DNA of 64,000 nucleotides from Lachnospiraceae bacterium NC2004 (GCA_000621905.1 JHXB01000004.1:64752-128751); one strand, 5' to 3'; shown: positions 1 to 10,081, counted from the stretch's first letter. The notes: generated by a model not told the origin, from the letters alone. Made by a program: numbers and translations.

Positions 1-2
1 AG

Positions 3-950
3 GCTGATAGCGTTTGTGTTTATGGCACATGGAGTAGCATATATCCTGTTTCGTCGGATGCTGATACATCGTCTGAAGAAAGTGAGTACGCAAAGGCTAC
101 GTGCTATGTTGATTATGAAGCGTATAAGAACGGACAGAGTTGCGGCAGCGTAAACATAAAGAAGGGATATGACGCTGATTCGATATTAGATGCTGTGAAA
201 AGAAATGATTACATCTTCTGTCGATGGGAATATATTGATGCTAGCGGAAATGCCACCAACAGTACAATGGACAGTAATAAATCAGCGTACGGCGTGTGGG
301 AAGGTCCGGTTCCTAACTCTGGGGTGTCAGAGGACGCAAGTGCCAATGCTAGTTTTGATGCATCAGGCAATCCTTTGGCAAAGGTGACATATTATAAAAC
401 CTTTGAAGATTATAAGAAAAACGTAGTCTATAAGGAAATCTACGCCAACAGATATACTGATGAGAAAAGTTTAGTTTCTGATCCTGAGGAAGTGAATGAT
501 GAGTTCTTGTATTGGAGTTATGTAGAGAACGGCGTAAAGGTTAGCTCGCCGACATATAAGAGTCACGTATATGCTTATGGTGTGTGGAGAGGTCAGACTG
601 CGCCGGTGGATACGAAGGAGTCTTATTATGCCCAGCTTAGAGACAGTACCAAAATAAAACTTAAGAGTGTAAAACGCAACAAGAAATCGTTAAAACTCAA
701 TCTTATATGTAAGACCGGTGTCGATAGCATCGGTGATGTGAATTGTGAGGTTTGTTACTGGATTAAAGGAAAACCAAAGACCAAGAAGACTATATCGTTC
801 CTTAAGAACAAGAGTAACAGGACGACATTTGGTCTGAAGAAACTTAAATCTAAGAAGAAATATTCTGTGAAGGTTAGAGTTAAGGCGACTTACAACGATG
901 TTGAGTATGTAAGTAAGTGGAGTAAGACATACAATTATAAGACTAAATAG
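3..950 (+). CDS. Secreted InlB-type repeat protein, C-terminal part (5' end outside window)
   Basis: The reading frame is open from the first bases of the window, so the gene starts upstream; the in-frame GTG at 195 is not the real start. The visible part has three units ending in YGTW, YGVW and YGVW, the tail pattern of Listeria-Bacteroides (InlB-type) repeats, joined by Ser/Ala/Asp-rich linkers. The last ~100 residues are a lysine-rich fibronectin-like module ending in a VKVRVKA...WSK pattern, which recurs at the ends of the proteins at 23922, 38950 and 40627. A cell-surface or secreted role is inferred from these modules; the signal peptide cannot be seen and the ligand is unknown. Confidence 0.75.
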   Translation, partial: ADSVCVYGTWSSIYPVSSDADTSSEESEYAKATCYVDYEAYKNGQSCGSVNIKKGYDADSILDAVKRNDYIFCRWEYIDASGNATNSTMDSNKSAYGVWEGPVPNSGVSEDASANASFDASGNPLAKVTYYKTFEDYKKNVVYKEIYANRYTDEKSLVSDPEEVNDEFLYWSYVENGVKVSSPTYKSHVYAYGVWRGQTAPVDTKESYYAQLRDSTKIKLKSVKRNKKSLKLNLICKTGVDSIGDVNCEVCYWIKGKPKTKKTISFLKNKSNRTTFGLKKLKSKKKYSVKVRVKATYNDVEYVSKWSKTYNYKTK

Positions 951-954
951 AGTG

Positions 955-986
955 AATATCCCGGACGTTTGTCCGGGATATTGTAT
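955..986 (+). terminator. Rho-independent terminator
   Basis: A perfect 12-bp inverted repeat (955-966 with 971-982) around a GTTT loop lies five bases after the stop codon of the preceding gene. The T-tract after it is weak, so read-through is possible. Confidence 0.7.
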
Positions 987-1472
987 TATGATTAGATGAA
1001 TGTGAAAAAATAGGTGAATTGGTATTGTGTAATATCAAAAACCAGCACAATGTATATAGCCAATTTGAAAAATAAGCAAAAAAACTTCTTATTTTCATAA
1101 CCAATATCTAATCTTATTTTTGGACAAAAAGATAAAACGAGTAAAAATGTACTCTTTTTAAAAGGAAAGATGTTTTCTCTGCTGTAATCGTGTCTCTTGA
1201 TTAGACTTAAATCGAAACTATGATAAATGTATTAAATAAAAGGGTTTTCAACATGTATGCCACGGCAAAATGAGGTGTTTTTGTCGAAATGTAGAAAAAT
1301 CATATATGATGTATATCTAATAAAATGTTCAATTTTGGTCTTTGAAAATGCATAAAATCCTTAAAAATTGATATATAATTTTAAAAACCTTTTAAAATCA
1401 ATAAATTCTTATTAGATGATAATCTAATATATATTAAAAGGCCTAAAGGGGTCTGTCAGTTACATTTTAGTG
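987..1472. other. AT-rich intergenic region without a gene
   Basis: Nearly 500 bases of very AT-rich DNA with no convincing reading frame on either strand. I see only short weak hairpins (1067-1076 with 1087-1095; 1139-1160 followed by T5). It may hold long-range regulatory sequence or an unrecognised small RNA, but nothing in it is supported strongly enough to name. Confidence 0.5.
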
Positions 1473-1501
1473 TGGAAAATGTGAAGTAGATGTGTTATAA
1501 T
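1473..1501 (+). promoter_or_regulatory. Extended -10 promoter for the 1601 gene
   Basis: TGGAAA (1473-1478), a 17-bp spacer and TATAAT (1496-1501) preceded by TG at 1493-1494 make a good extended -10 promoter. The predicted leader is about 95 bases and ends in AGGAGG (1587-1592), correctly spaced for the ATG at 1601. Confidence 0.6.
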
Positions 1502-1600
1502 GTATGATAACTTATGAGAAGTGTGCCATAAGCGTACTTTTATGACTGTTTGAGACTACAAAACACACTGCAATAACATATCTAATAGGAGGAATATAGG

Positions 1601-2743
1601 ATGAGTGATTTAGGTGGTTTGAGTGGTATAAGCGGAGGCCTTGACGGGCTTGATGCAAGCACTAAAGAGAGAGATGCAGCCAATGCCAGAAATCAGGATG
1701 TGATGTATGACCTTAACAATACAGCTTCAAGTTTAAGTGAAGTTGCAACTCAGGGCATGGGTGATGGTTTGAGCGCGATGAGAGATGGCATGGGACTTGG
1801 CGGGGGTTCTGAGCTTAACGCAGGACTTGAGGAAGAGGAGCCGGCTCCGGAGATTCATGCTGCTTTAGAGGATGAAGAGGAAGATGAGCCAATCAAAGCG
1901 GGTCGTTCAAGTAACATTGACGAAGGTGGAGCATTGTTCTCTATGTCATCATCAGAGAGTAGTAAGCCTGCTGCGGAGAGATCGAGCTTTGATGCTTACA
2001 ATCTTGCGAATTCTGACATGGCTAACGATTCAAGACAGAGCATTGATGACATTTTCATTGCAGGTAATATGAACCGTTTTAGCGGTGGCGGAACTTCGGC
2101 AGGTGGCGGAACTATGTATGATCCATCTAAGGAGAAGCAGAATGTCAACATGTCCTTCAGCATGCCTCCGATTATTAAGAAACTTATTGGATTTGTCATT
2201 TTCCTTGCTGTTGTATATTTTGGACTTAAGTACGGACTTCATATAAATGTTGAGAATTATTTCCACCCTGTTGCGGTTGAGTCATACAGAGACTCAGACC
2301 CTGCAGCTGTAGAAGCTGCACTTGGCGTTAAATTCAAAACCAAGACAGAATCATTTAATTCGAGTGACTATGAATATAAGTATGATGTTAATTATGACGG
2401 TGGTTTAAGACTTGTAGACTGCAACGGCAAGAGACTTTATATCGAGCTTAAGGGTATGAGAGTTGATTATAGCATTTACGATGTGAGACCTCAGGTTAGT
2501 AAGTATGAGGACGCTGTAACCACTCTTATTGGTTATGGTTATCAGGAACTCGAGGAGACTTATGAGAATACTGAGGAGCTTGGATCTCAGGGTACCGAGC
2601 ATTGCTTCTACAATTCTAAGACCGGAGAGGGTATTATTATTGGTAAGAAGGACCAGTACAGTGCCATTAAGTCTATCAAGTATGTTAAGAATTATAAGAA
2701 GTTCCGTAAGTTTAGAGCAGAACTTCGTAATGAGCAGTATTAA
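1601..2743 (+). CDS. Single-pass membrane protein of unknown function
   Basis: A 380-residue protein with a strong ribosome site. The first ~190 residues are Gly/Ser- and Asp/Glu-rich and look disordered, with an acidic stretch near residues 76-96. One hydrophobic segment follows at about 190-210, then a C-terminal domain of ~165 residues. There is no N-terminal signal peptide, so an N-in, C-out orientation is likely. I do not recognise the family. The next gene starts 17 bases downstream, so it is probably cotranscribed with the envelope glycosylation genes; a role there is only inferred from position. Confidence 0.75.
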   Translation: MSDLGGLSGISGGLDGLDASTKERDAANARNQDVMYDLNNTASSLSEVATQGMGDGLSAMRDGMGLGGGSELNAGLEEEEPAPEIHAALEDEEEDEPIKAGRSSNIDEGGALFSMSSSESSKPAAERSSFDAYNLANSDMANDSRQSIDDIFIAGNMNRFSGGGTSAGGGTMYDPSKEKQNVNMSFSMPPIIKKLIGFVIFLAVVYFGLKYGLHINVENYFHPVAVESYRDSDPAAVEAALGVKFKTKTESFNSSDYEYKYDVNYDGGLRLVDCNGKRLYIELKGMRVDYSIYDVRPQVSKYEDAVTTLIGYGYQELEETYENTEELGSQGTEHCFYNSKTGEGIIIGKKDQYSAIKSIKYVKNYKKFRKFRAELRNEQY

Positions 2744-2760
2744 TTTAAGAGGTGACATAA

Positions 2761-3702
2761 TTGTCTAAACTTTCGATAGTAGCTTCGGTTTACAATGAGG
2801 AAGCTTCACTTGATGCGTTTTATCATGCTGTTACTTCAGCACTTGAAGGTTTATCTCTTGACTATGAGTTGATTTTTGTAAATGACGGAAGCACTGATGA
2901 CAGTTTTGAGATTATTGAAGTATTTGCAGGATCTGATCCGCATGTCAAGGCAGTTCAGTTTTCAAGAAACTTCGGACATGAAGCGGCGATGATAGCAGGG
3001 ATTGATCATGCAAGCGGTGATTTTATCATTTGTATGGACTCTGATATGCAGCATCCACCTGAATGTATTCCCGAGATGGTTGATGCATATTCTAAGGGAC
3101 ACGATATTGTGTTGATGGCCAGAAAGGCCAACAAAGATGCAGGAATTATTAAGAATATTACATCGGGGATGTTTTATTCATTGTTTAACAGAATCAGCAA
3201 CGAAGAGTTTGTTCCGGGAGTATCGGATTTCTTTGGGATGTCGTCTAAGGTTGCTGATTTGTTTAGGAATAATTTCAGAGAGAAGAGCAGATATTTAAGA
3301 GGATATCTACAGACGGTCGGTTTTAATCGCAAGGTTATAGATTATGAGGCTGCAGACAGATATGCCGGAGAGAGCAAGTATTCCATTAAGGTACTGTTTA
3401 GGGTGTTCTTTATAGCAATTACGTGCTTTTCAAGGAATCTGTTAAGGCATTGTTACGGATGTTCTGCAATGTCGTTTTTGGGTGCCTTGGCGCTTGTTAT
3501 TATTTCGATTGTAAGATATGCGTGTTATGGTATAACATCACCTGCGATTAATATATCTGCGATTGTGTGTTTCTTTTTTGGAATTCAGTTTGCCTTGACA
3601 GGAGTTCTTGGCGAATATATGTATACAGTTTTGGGTGAGGCCAAGGGAAGACCTATATATATCGTTGACAAGACGATTGGGATTGATAGAGCCGAGCCAT
3701 AG
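2761..3702 (+). CDS. Polyprenyl-phosphate glycosyltransferase, GT2 family (CsbB/GtrB/DPM1-like)
   Basis: Family 2 glycosyltransferase of 313 residues that would load a sugar from a nucleotide donor onto undecaprenyl phosphate at the inner face of the membrane. Visible signs are the N-terminal SVYNEE motif, the FVNDGSTD nucleotide-binding motif, the MDSDMQHPPE metal-binding region, and two hydrophobic helices near residues 235-290, the standard GtrB/CsbB plan. The start is a TTG at 2761 behind an AAGAGGTGA ribosome site. In Bacillus, CsbB works with GtcA and YfhO to decorate lipoteichoic acid; here the next gene carries both of those partner domains, which strongly supports the assignment. Confidence 0.85.
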   Translation: MSKLSIVASVYNEEASLDAFYHAVTSALEGLSLDYELIFVNDGSTDDSFEIIEVFAGSDPHVKAVQFSRNFGHEAAMIAGIDHASGDFIICMDSDMQHPPECIPEMVDAYSKGHDIVLMARKANKDAGIIKNITSGMFYSLFNRISNEEFVPGVSDFFGMSSKVADLFRNNFREKSRYLRGYLQTVGFNRKVIDYEAADRYAGESKYSIKVLFRVFFIAITCFSRNLLRHCYGCSAMSFLGALALVIISIVRYACYGITSPAINISAIVCFFFGIQFALTGVLGEYMYTVLGEAKGRPIYIVDKTIGIDRAEP

Positions 3703-3720
3703 AAGGGTGCTTTATTAACT

Positions 3721-6700
3721 ATGTTTTCGAGCATAAAGAAGATATTTGACAGATTTAACAACAACGAGTTTTTTAGATATTTGGTGGCCGGGGGGTGTAC
3801 AACGGCTGTTAATCTCGTTGTTTTTTGCGGGCTTAGATATGGGGTGCGATTGTCGCTTACCAAGAGTAATTTTATTGGTATTTTATGTGCGATGGTATTC
3901 GCCTTCTTTGTAAACAAGTTCTACGCTTTTAGAACTGAAGGCAGAAAGCTTGATGTCATGGTGACGGAGTTTGTTAAGTTTATAAGTGGCAGGCTGTTTA
4001 CCATGGTGGTTGAGATTGTCGGGGTTTATATACTCGCCATGTGGATTGGGCTTCATGATCTGTTGGCTAAGATATTAACACAGATTATTGTTGTTGTAGT
4101 CAATTATCTTATAAGTAAGTTTATTGTGTTCAAGAAGAACAGCAGCGGCAGAACGATAGTGGAGTGGATGAAGGATAATCTCCTTTATGAGCTTTCTTTT
4201 ATTGTTCCACTGATTATAATGGGTATAGTTTGCTTTAAGAACAATATTGCACCTTTTGGCAATCAGACTCTTTTAGCTGTGGACAGTGTGCATCAGTATT
4301 TGCCGTTTTATTCTGATTACTATGATAAGATTAAGGAATCGGGAGAGTTCTTATATTCATGGAACGGAGGAATGGGATATAATTATGTGACACTTTGGTC
4401 ATATTATCTTTCAAGTCCCTTCCTGTTATTGATATTACTGTTTCCGAAGACCAAGTTTAACTTGGCAATGACACTTATAATAGCACTTAAGATTGCGTCT
4501 TGTTCGACATCATTTACATACTCAGTTGACAAGATGTTTGACAATAAGAAGGATATTAAGATTCTTCCTTTTGGATTGGCATACTCCTTAAGTAACTATG
4601 TTATAGGGTATTACTGGAACAACATGTGGTTGGATGTTTTAATCATGGCACCGCTCGTTCTTTTGGGAGTTAAGAAGCTTGTAGATGAAGAAGATTGCAG
4701 AATGTATGTAATCACGTTGTTCTTAGCTCTGTTTGGCAATTTTTACATAGGATTTATGCTATGTATATTCCTTGTGTTCTGGTTTTTGTTTTACCCACAC
4801 AAAGGAGTTAAGAGTTTCTTCTTATCTGGTGTGAGATTTGCGATAAGTTCTCTTGTTGCCGGTGGAATGGCGGCGTTTATGTTGCTTCCTACCTATCAGG
4901 GACTTATGAATACGGCACCTGCGACCTCTGGGTTCCCGGCCAACTCATGGTATGGTGAATGGGGAGAGTTGTTCAGAAGATTTGGAATATTTGTAGATGT
5001 ATTCTACAACGATGGTAATGACGGAAAGCTCAATATATACTGCGGTATATTTACTGTATTTTTGGGACTTCTATACTTTACCGTCAAAGAAGTAAGCATT
5101 TTTCAAAAGATTAAGAGATTGTTATTAATGGCATTGATATTTGTTTCGTTTAATAACTCTATCTTGAATTATATATGGCATGGTTTTCACGACCAGTTTG
5201 GAATTCCTAACAGATTTGCCTTCTTGTTGACCTTGGTTCTTTTGATAACGGCCTACGAGGGTATTAGGAATTATCAGGACATTGGATTCTTTAAATTCTT
5301 TGTTCCTTTGGCGCTTTTGGTTGCATTTGCAGTGGTACAGGGAGCGCCTAGCTCAAGTACATTTTACAGTTCAGTGTATGACACCACTGTTAAGTGGATA
5401 TACATATTATATGTAGTGTATTACATGTTGTTCATGCTTAATATTATGCTTGAGTGGAAACCGATTGTGTTCTCAATTATTGTGACGGTTATAGCTGTCG
5501 GAGAAGTTTCAGCCAATGCTATCTACGAGTTTGGCACCAATGGGCAGATTGACTATACTTACTATTATAATGAGAATGCAGATGTCTGGGCAGCGGCCGA
5601 TTCTGTGGACGACGGAAGCTGGTACAGAGAGGAGCTCTCTAAGAACAAGACTGTTGACGAGAACTTCTGGTATAACTTAAAGAGTGTCGGTGTTTTTGGT
5701 TCGACGGCTAACGGTGATTCCGTATCATTTTTGAATAGATTGGGATTCTATACGGCGACCAACGAGCATTTGTATAATGGTGCGACGCCGCTTACTGACA
5801 CACTTTTGGGTGTTAAGTACTTGTACTTTAGAGAGGGAGACTTCTTTAAACACGGTTTTGAGTACAAGGATAAGGTCAAGAATGTTGAGATATATGAGAA
5901 TAAGTATCCGCTTGCAATCGGATATGCTTTAGATGGAAGTATAGATAGTTGGGATTATAATCAGTATAACCCGGCAGATAACCTTAACAATTTCTGTAAT
6001 AATGTTGAGGGTGTTGACGGACAGATTTATGATCTCTTGTCAGATGAATATACTGCGACAGGTGAGAATTGTAACGTAGATTACAAAGGCTGGGGCGAAG
6101 GAACCTACGGATATGAGAAGATAGACGAGTCTTCTCCGGCTACAGTTACATTAAGTTTTACCGCCAAGGACGACAGACCTATATGCTACAAAGCTACGGG
6201 AACCAATCTTTCGGGTATTGAGGTTAAGGTCAACGGAGAGTTAAAAGCAGACGGAAGATATTTCTTCTCGCTTACACACGTTCCTGACACTAAGGCGGGT
6301 GATGAGATTAGCATCACATTTAAGTTTAACGGAGCCGAAGAGAGCGTGCAGACAGTTAACCTGGTAACGATGGCATTTAACCAGGATGTGTTCGAGAAGG
6401 TATATGATAAGCTTAAGGACGAGCAGCTTAATGTTACAAGCTATGACAGTAATACAATCAACGGAGAGATAACTGTCGATTCCGATAAGTTGATGATGAC
6501 ATCTGTTATTTACGAGCCCGGATTTAAAGTATATGTGGATGGCAAGGAAGCAGACATTGTCAAGATTGGTGGAAGCTTTATAGGTGTCAACCTGAGTGCT
6601 GGTACACATAAGATTAAGATTGAGTTTGTGCCTAAGTTGTTGCCTATCGGCTTGGCGGTATCATTTGCATCATTAATGATATTTATACTATATATTAAAT

Positions 6701-6768
6701 TGCGTGGAAAGCCTATCAGATTTAAGTTTAAAAAGGCTGATGAAGAAGCTAAAGAACAGGAAGCATAA
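3721..6768 (+). CDS. GtrA-YfhO fusion: flippase-like domain plus GT-C type glycosyltransferase
   Basis: A 1015-residue polytopic membrane protein. Residues ~15-140 form a GtrA/GtcA-like four-helix domain (FFRYLVAGG, FFVNKFYAF), thought to move the lipid-linked sugar across the membrane. From ~150 on it matches the YfhO family: the AVDSVHQYLPFY and YSWNGGMGYNY motifs of the first outer loop, about ten further membrane segments, then a large extracellular domain (~630-985) and a last membrane helix (~970-995). With the GT2 enzyme 18 bases upstream this forms a complete three-component glycosylation system in two genes. Final acceptor (teichoic acid or another polymer) is unknown. The fusion is supported by an uninterrupted frame. 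Confidence 0.85.
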   Translation: MFSSIKKIFDRFNNNEFFRYLVAGGCTTAVNLVVFCGLRYGVRLSLTKSNFIGILCAMVFAFFVNKFYAFRTEGRKLDVMVTEFVKFISGRLFTMVVEIVGVYILAMWIGLHDLLAKILTQIIVVVVNYLISKFIVFKKNSSGRTIVEWMKDNLLYELSFIVPLIIMGIVCFKNNIAPFGNQTLLAVDSVHQYLPFYSDYYDKIKESGEFLYSWNGGMGYNYVTLWSYYLSSPFLLLILLFPKTKFNLAMTLIIALKIASCSTSFTYSVDKMFDNKKDIKILPFGLAYSLSNYVIGYYWNNMWLDVLIMAPLVLLGVKKLVDEEDCRMYVITLFLALFGNFYIGFMLCIFLVFWFLFYPHKGVKSFFLSGVRFAISSLVAGGMAAFMLLPTYQGLMNTAPATSGFPANSWYGEWGELFRRFGIFVDVFYNDGNDGKLNIYCGIFTVFLGLLYFTVKEVSIFQKIKRLLLMALIFVSFNNSILNYIWHGFHDQFGIPNRFAFLLTLVLLITAYEGIRNYQDIGFFKFFVPLALLVAFAVVQGAPSSSTFYSSVYDTTVKWIYILYVVYYMLFMLNIMLEWKPIVFSIIVTVIAVGEVSANAIYEFGTNGQIDYTYYYNENADVWAAADSVDDGSWYREELSKNKTVDENFWYNLKSVGVFGSTANGDSVSFLNRLGFYTATNEHLYNGATPLTDTLLGVKYLYFREGDFFKHGFEYKDKVKNVEIYENKYPLAIGYALDGSIDSWDYNQYNPADNLNNFCNNVEGVDGQIYDLLSDEYTATGENCNVDYKGWGEGTYGYEKIDESSPATVTLSFTAKDDRPICYKATGTNLSGIEVKVNGELKADGRYFFSLTHVPDTKAGDEISITFKFNGAEESVQTVNLVTMAFNQDVFEKVYDKLKDEQLNVTSYDSNTINGEITVDSDKLMMTSVIYEPGFKVYVDGKEADIVKIGGSFIGVNLSAGTHKIKIEFVPKLLPIGLAVSFASLMIFILYIKLRGKPIRFKFKKADEEAKEQEA

Positions 6769-6815
6769 TGTTTTCTTTAGAACGAGCATAAAAGGATATT
6801 AAAGGAGGTTTTTGC

Positions 6816-8567
6816 ATGAATCAAAAGAATGCAACCAGTGGGTACGGTCAGGTAATTACCTTTCTTGTAATCGGCATTGTTCTCGCAGTTATTTCCGGAG
6901 GATTGTCGCTTATAGGTAAACTGACTTGGTTAGCGGGAATTGCAGGTATTTTAGCAGCAGTAGCGCTAATTTGGACATGTATTGTTGTGATGGACCTTAG
7001 GAAGAAGGCCGGACAATCATTTGAAGAAGCTAAGCGCTATGAGCTTATATTCCAGGGATCGCCAATGGGTATGGCTCAGGCTGTCAGAGCAGGGAATTCA
7101 GATTACAGACTTACTGAGACCAACGGAAGGTTTCGTCAGTATTTCAGCATCATCCCTATGGACTACGAGGGCGTAAGTTTAGCGACTGCTTCTAATGAGA
7201 TGCTTAGACTTATGAATGCATGGATTGACGCATTCTACACCAACATGTTAAATGATGGAAGCAAGACCCAGACATTTGAGATTACGTTAGAGAATATCGA
7301 CAAGACATTCAATACTACGATATTCTTGGATGATCAGAACCACATTAACTTGATTGTTCTTGATGTTACCGAGCAGAAAGAGACTGAGATGAAGCTTGCT
7401 CGTTCTGTTGAGGAGACAGAGGCAGCATACAAGACTCAGGGTGAGTTCCTTGCCAACATGAGTCATGAGATCAGGACTCCTATCAATGGTATTCTTGGTA
7501 TGCTTCAGCTTTCACTTATCTCAGGAGATCTCACAACAGAGATAAGAGACAACTTAGAGACTGCTAAGAACAGCGCCAATACCTTGCTTCGTTTGATTAA
7601 TGATATTCTTGATTACACCAAGCTTGAGGCAGGTAAGTACAAGATTAGATATGCAGAGATGAACATCACTGAAGTAATTGAGAATACGGTTAACCTCCAG
7701 AGACCGGTTGCTGAGAATAAGAACCTTCTTCTCGATTGCCAGATTGCTCCTAATGCGCCTGAGATTATGATTGGTGACGCACAGAGAGTAGAGCAGGTGC
7801 TTAACTGTATTTTGTCAAATGCTATCAAGTTCACTACCAACGGTGGAGTTCGTGTAAAGGTAGCATTTATCGAGGAGACACCTACTCAGGTCAGAACCCG
7901 TATCGCAGTTGCCGATTCAGGTATCGGTATTGCCGAGGGCGACAAAGAGAAGTTATTTAAGAGATTTAGTCAGGTTGATTCAAGTAACACAAGAAAGTTT
8001 GGTGGTACAGGTCTTGGACTTGTAATTACCAAGCAGATTGTAGAGTTAATGAATGGTACTATTTCGGTACAGTCTAAGGAAGGTATCGGAAGTACATTTA
8101 TTATAGAGTTACCTATGGAAGTTGTTATTAGAGAGGAGGTCGAGGAAGAAGTGACAGATGCATCTATTTTCTCGATGGAAGGTACCGGAAGGACACATAT
8201 CTTAATAGCAGAGGATGAGCCGGTTAATCAGCAGGTTATAGGCAAGCTTCTTGGAATGGCAGGTTATTCATATGACATTGCCGAGAACGGAGAGGCTGCA
8301 GTGGAGCTGTTTAAAGAGAGAAAGTACGACGTTGGATTGTTTGATGTGCAGATGCCTGTAATGGATGGATTAGAGGCTACCAAGCATATTCGCTCTATTG
8401 AGGCTCAGAGAGGCGGCGTTGAGCATATGCCTATCATTGCCGTAACCGCTCGTGCTATGTTCGGAGAGAAAGAGAAGATTCTTGAAGCACAGTTAGACGA
8501 CTATGTAGCTAAGCCATATGTGCTTGAGGACATAGTTGCTGCAATCAATAAATATACTAAGAAGTAG
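6816..8567 (+). CDS. Hybrid sensor histidine kinase with C-terminal receiver domain
   Basis: A 583-residue membrane histidine kinase. Two closely spaced membrane helices occupy residues ~10-60, followed by a PAS-like region (~70-190), a HisKA domain with MSHEIRTP (phospho-acceptor His217), an ATPase domain with the N box (LSNAIKFT), DSGIGI and GTGLGL motifs, and a receiver domain (~465-580) with Asp510 in FDVQMPVMDG and the conserved Lys in AKPY. There is almost no extracellular loop, so the signal is probably cytoplasmic or in the membrane. No output regulator lies next to it; an AAAGGAGG site precedes the ATG. The target of the phosphorelay cannot be told from here. Confidence 0.9.
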   Translation: MNQKNATSGYGQVITFLVIGIVLAVISGGLSLIGKLTWLAGIAGILAAVALIWTCIVVMDLRKKAGQSFEEAKRYELIFQGSPMGMAQAVRAGNSDYRLTETNGRFRQYFSIIPMDYEGVSLATASNEMLRLMNAWIDAFYTNMLNDGSKTQTFEITLENIDKTFNTTIFLDDQNHINLIVLDVTEQKETEMKLARSVEETEAAYKTQGEFLANMSHEIRTPINGILGMLQLSLISGDLTTEIRDNLETAKNSANTLLRLINDILDYTKLEAGKYKIRYAEMNITEVIENTVNLQRPVAENKNLLLDCQIAPNAPEIMIGDAQRVEQVLNCILSNAIKFTTNGGVRVKVAFIEETPTQVRTRIAVADSGIGIAEGDKEKLFKRFSQVDSSNTRKFGGTGLGLVITKQIVELMNGTISVQSKEGIGSTFIIELPMEVVIREEVEEEVTDASIFSMEGTGRTHILIAEDEPVNQQVIGKLLGMAGYSYDIAENGEAAVELFKERKYDVGLFDVQMPVMDGLEATKHIRSIEAQRGGVEHMPIIAVTARAMFGEKEKILEAQLDDYVAKPYVLEDIVAAINKYTKK

Positions 8568-8575
8568 GAATTATT

Positions 8576-10081
8576 ATGCATAAGCTGATTGAGGAGATTG
8601 AGGCTGGAGTTAATGTAAGAGCCAACTTAATCGAGTTAAAGGAGCTTTTGAAGAAGGCTGTTAAATCTGAAGGAGTTACAGCCAGAGATTATTTACTGAA
8701 TGTAGCTTCGGGGGATTTAAGTTTCCTTGAACGTACAATTAAGCATGATGATCCAAAGGTTCGCAAGAACTCAGTACAGATTATTGGTTTGACAAATGAT
8801 AATTCATTTGCCGATATATTATATGAGGCGTATCAGGCTGAGGAGACACTGTATGTGCGTCCTGAGTACATTAAGGTGCTTAGCACCATGAATGTTGACA
8901 GATACCTTGATGCGCTGGATAACCAAGCTAAAGCGCTGGCTGCGCGGGACTTACGTGAAGACGAGAAGCACGTTGCGGCAGAGCTTAGAGAGCTATATGC
9001 TCTATTATATTCCAAGGGGAGAGGTGGTAAGCATCACTTTTCGTCAGATGAGATATCTACGATGATACTTACTACGCTGCCTGGAACAGAGCGATACCTA
9101 CAGGCTGCGATTGATGGAGTGATTGGCGATGGCAAGACCACACTTGTTCGTTCAGGTGTTAAGGTTGAGTCAAGTCAGTACGAGGATTTATCGCGCATAA
9201 GGTGTTACAACGATCTATTATTCGTACCGAGTGGCATGAGAGCGCTCGTTGGTCATGCATCTGACATGGCTAAGAAGTGTGTCGACAGTGACTTGGTCGG
9301 GTACATCAGCGAAAGGCTTGTGGGAAGTGGGCCATTTCGGTTTTACGTCAGTGTTAAGGGAAGGCTGAGCGTAGAATCGAAGTCAAAGCTTGCCAAAGCA
9401 TTTGCAGGTGAATTAGAGAAGTTAAGCAACTGTGCAATGATTAATTCTCCTAACGATTACGAGATTAATCTGCAGCTTGTCGGAAGCTCGAAGCATGAAG
9501 GGCAATATGCCCTTTATGTTATTTTTGGTGGATTAGGAAACGGGAGGTTTGACTATAAGGTCAAGTCTCTTCCTACATCTATCAAGCCTTATGTGGCCGC
9601 AACAATCTGTGAGATTATTGATGAGAAGACAGGAGGGCTTAAGAGAGTCCTCGATCCTTTCTGTGGAATAGGGACTATGCTTATCGAGAGGAATTTTAAG
9701 GATAAGCAAGAAGTACTTACAGGTGTTGATATATTCGGAGAGGCTATCTGGGCTGCTTCTGAGATAAGAGACAAGCTCAAGATGGATATTCAATATGTCG
9801 ATAAGGATATGAAGGATTTTGAGGCTGAAGAGCCTTATAATCTCATACTGACAGATCTTCCTTATGTTACTAAAGCTTTTGATGAGAGTAAGGTAAGGGG
9901 TGTTTATAATTCGTTTTTGGATAAAGCACACGAATGGCTTTCAGATGATGGAATTATAGCGGCGTATACCATGAGTCCTAAGGCATTTAGCGATGTTATT
10001 AAGACACATAAGGATATTAAGATTATAGAAGAAGTTGATATATACAAGAATAAATCTAAACTATATATCTTGAGTATATAA
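8576..10081 (+). CDS. THUMP-type class I SAM-dependent RNA methyltransferase with helical N-terminus
   Basis: A 501-residue protein. The C-terminal ~140 residues carry the SAM-binding motif DPFCGIGTMLIE and the catalytic LTDLPY (an NPPY-type variant), as in the RlmL/TrmN (Trm14) group that makes N2-methylguanosine in tRNA or rRNA. The middle region (~215-350) has the look of a THUMP domain (FRFYVSVKG). The first ~150 residues appear to be HEAT-like helices, an extension not usual for bacterial members. It starts 8 bases after the histidine kinase and is probably cotranscribed, though no functional link is evident. The exact RNA substrate is not predictable. Confidence 0.75.
   Translation: MHKLIEEIEAGVNVRANLIELKELLKKAVKSEGVTARDYLLNVASGDLSFLERTIKHDDPKVRKNSVQIIGLTNDNSFADILYEAYQAEETLYVRPEYIKVLSTMNVDRYLDALDNQAKALAARDLREDEKHVAAELRELYALLYSKGRGGKHHFSSDEISTMILTTLPGTERYLQAAIDGVIGDGKTTLVRSGVKVESSQYEDLSRIRCYNDLLFVPSGMRALVGHASDMAKKCVDSDLVGYISERLVGSGPFRFYVSVKGRLSVESKSKLAKAFAGELEKLSNCAMINSPNDYEINLQLVGSSKHEGQYALYVIFGGLGNGRFDYKVKSLPTSIKPYVAATICEIIDEKTGGLKRVLDPFCGIGTMLIERNFKDKQEVLTGVDIFGEAIWAASEIRDKLKMDIQYVDKDMKDFEAEEPYNLILTDLPYVTKAFDESKVRGVYNSFLDKAHEWLSDDGIIAAYTMSPKAFSDVIKTHKDIKIIEEVDIYKNKSKLYILSI

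Noticed and set aside
195-950. GTG at 195 as the start of the first gene
   Set aside because: The frame is open to the window edge with the same protein style and the GTG has no ribosome site.
1067-1095. AT-only hairpin in the long intergenic region
   Set aside because: Such pairing is expected by chance in DNA this AT-rich and no T-tract or gene end is next to it.
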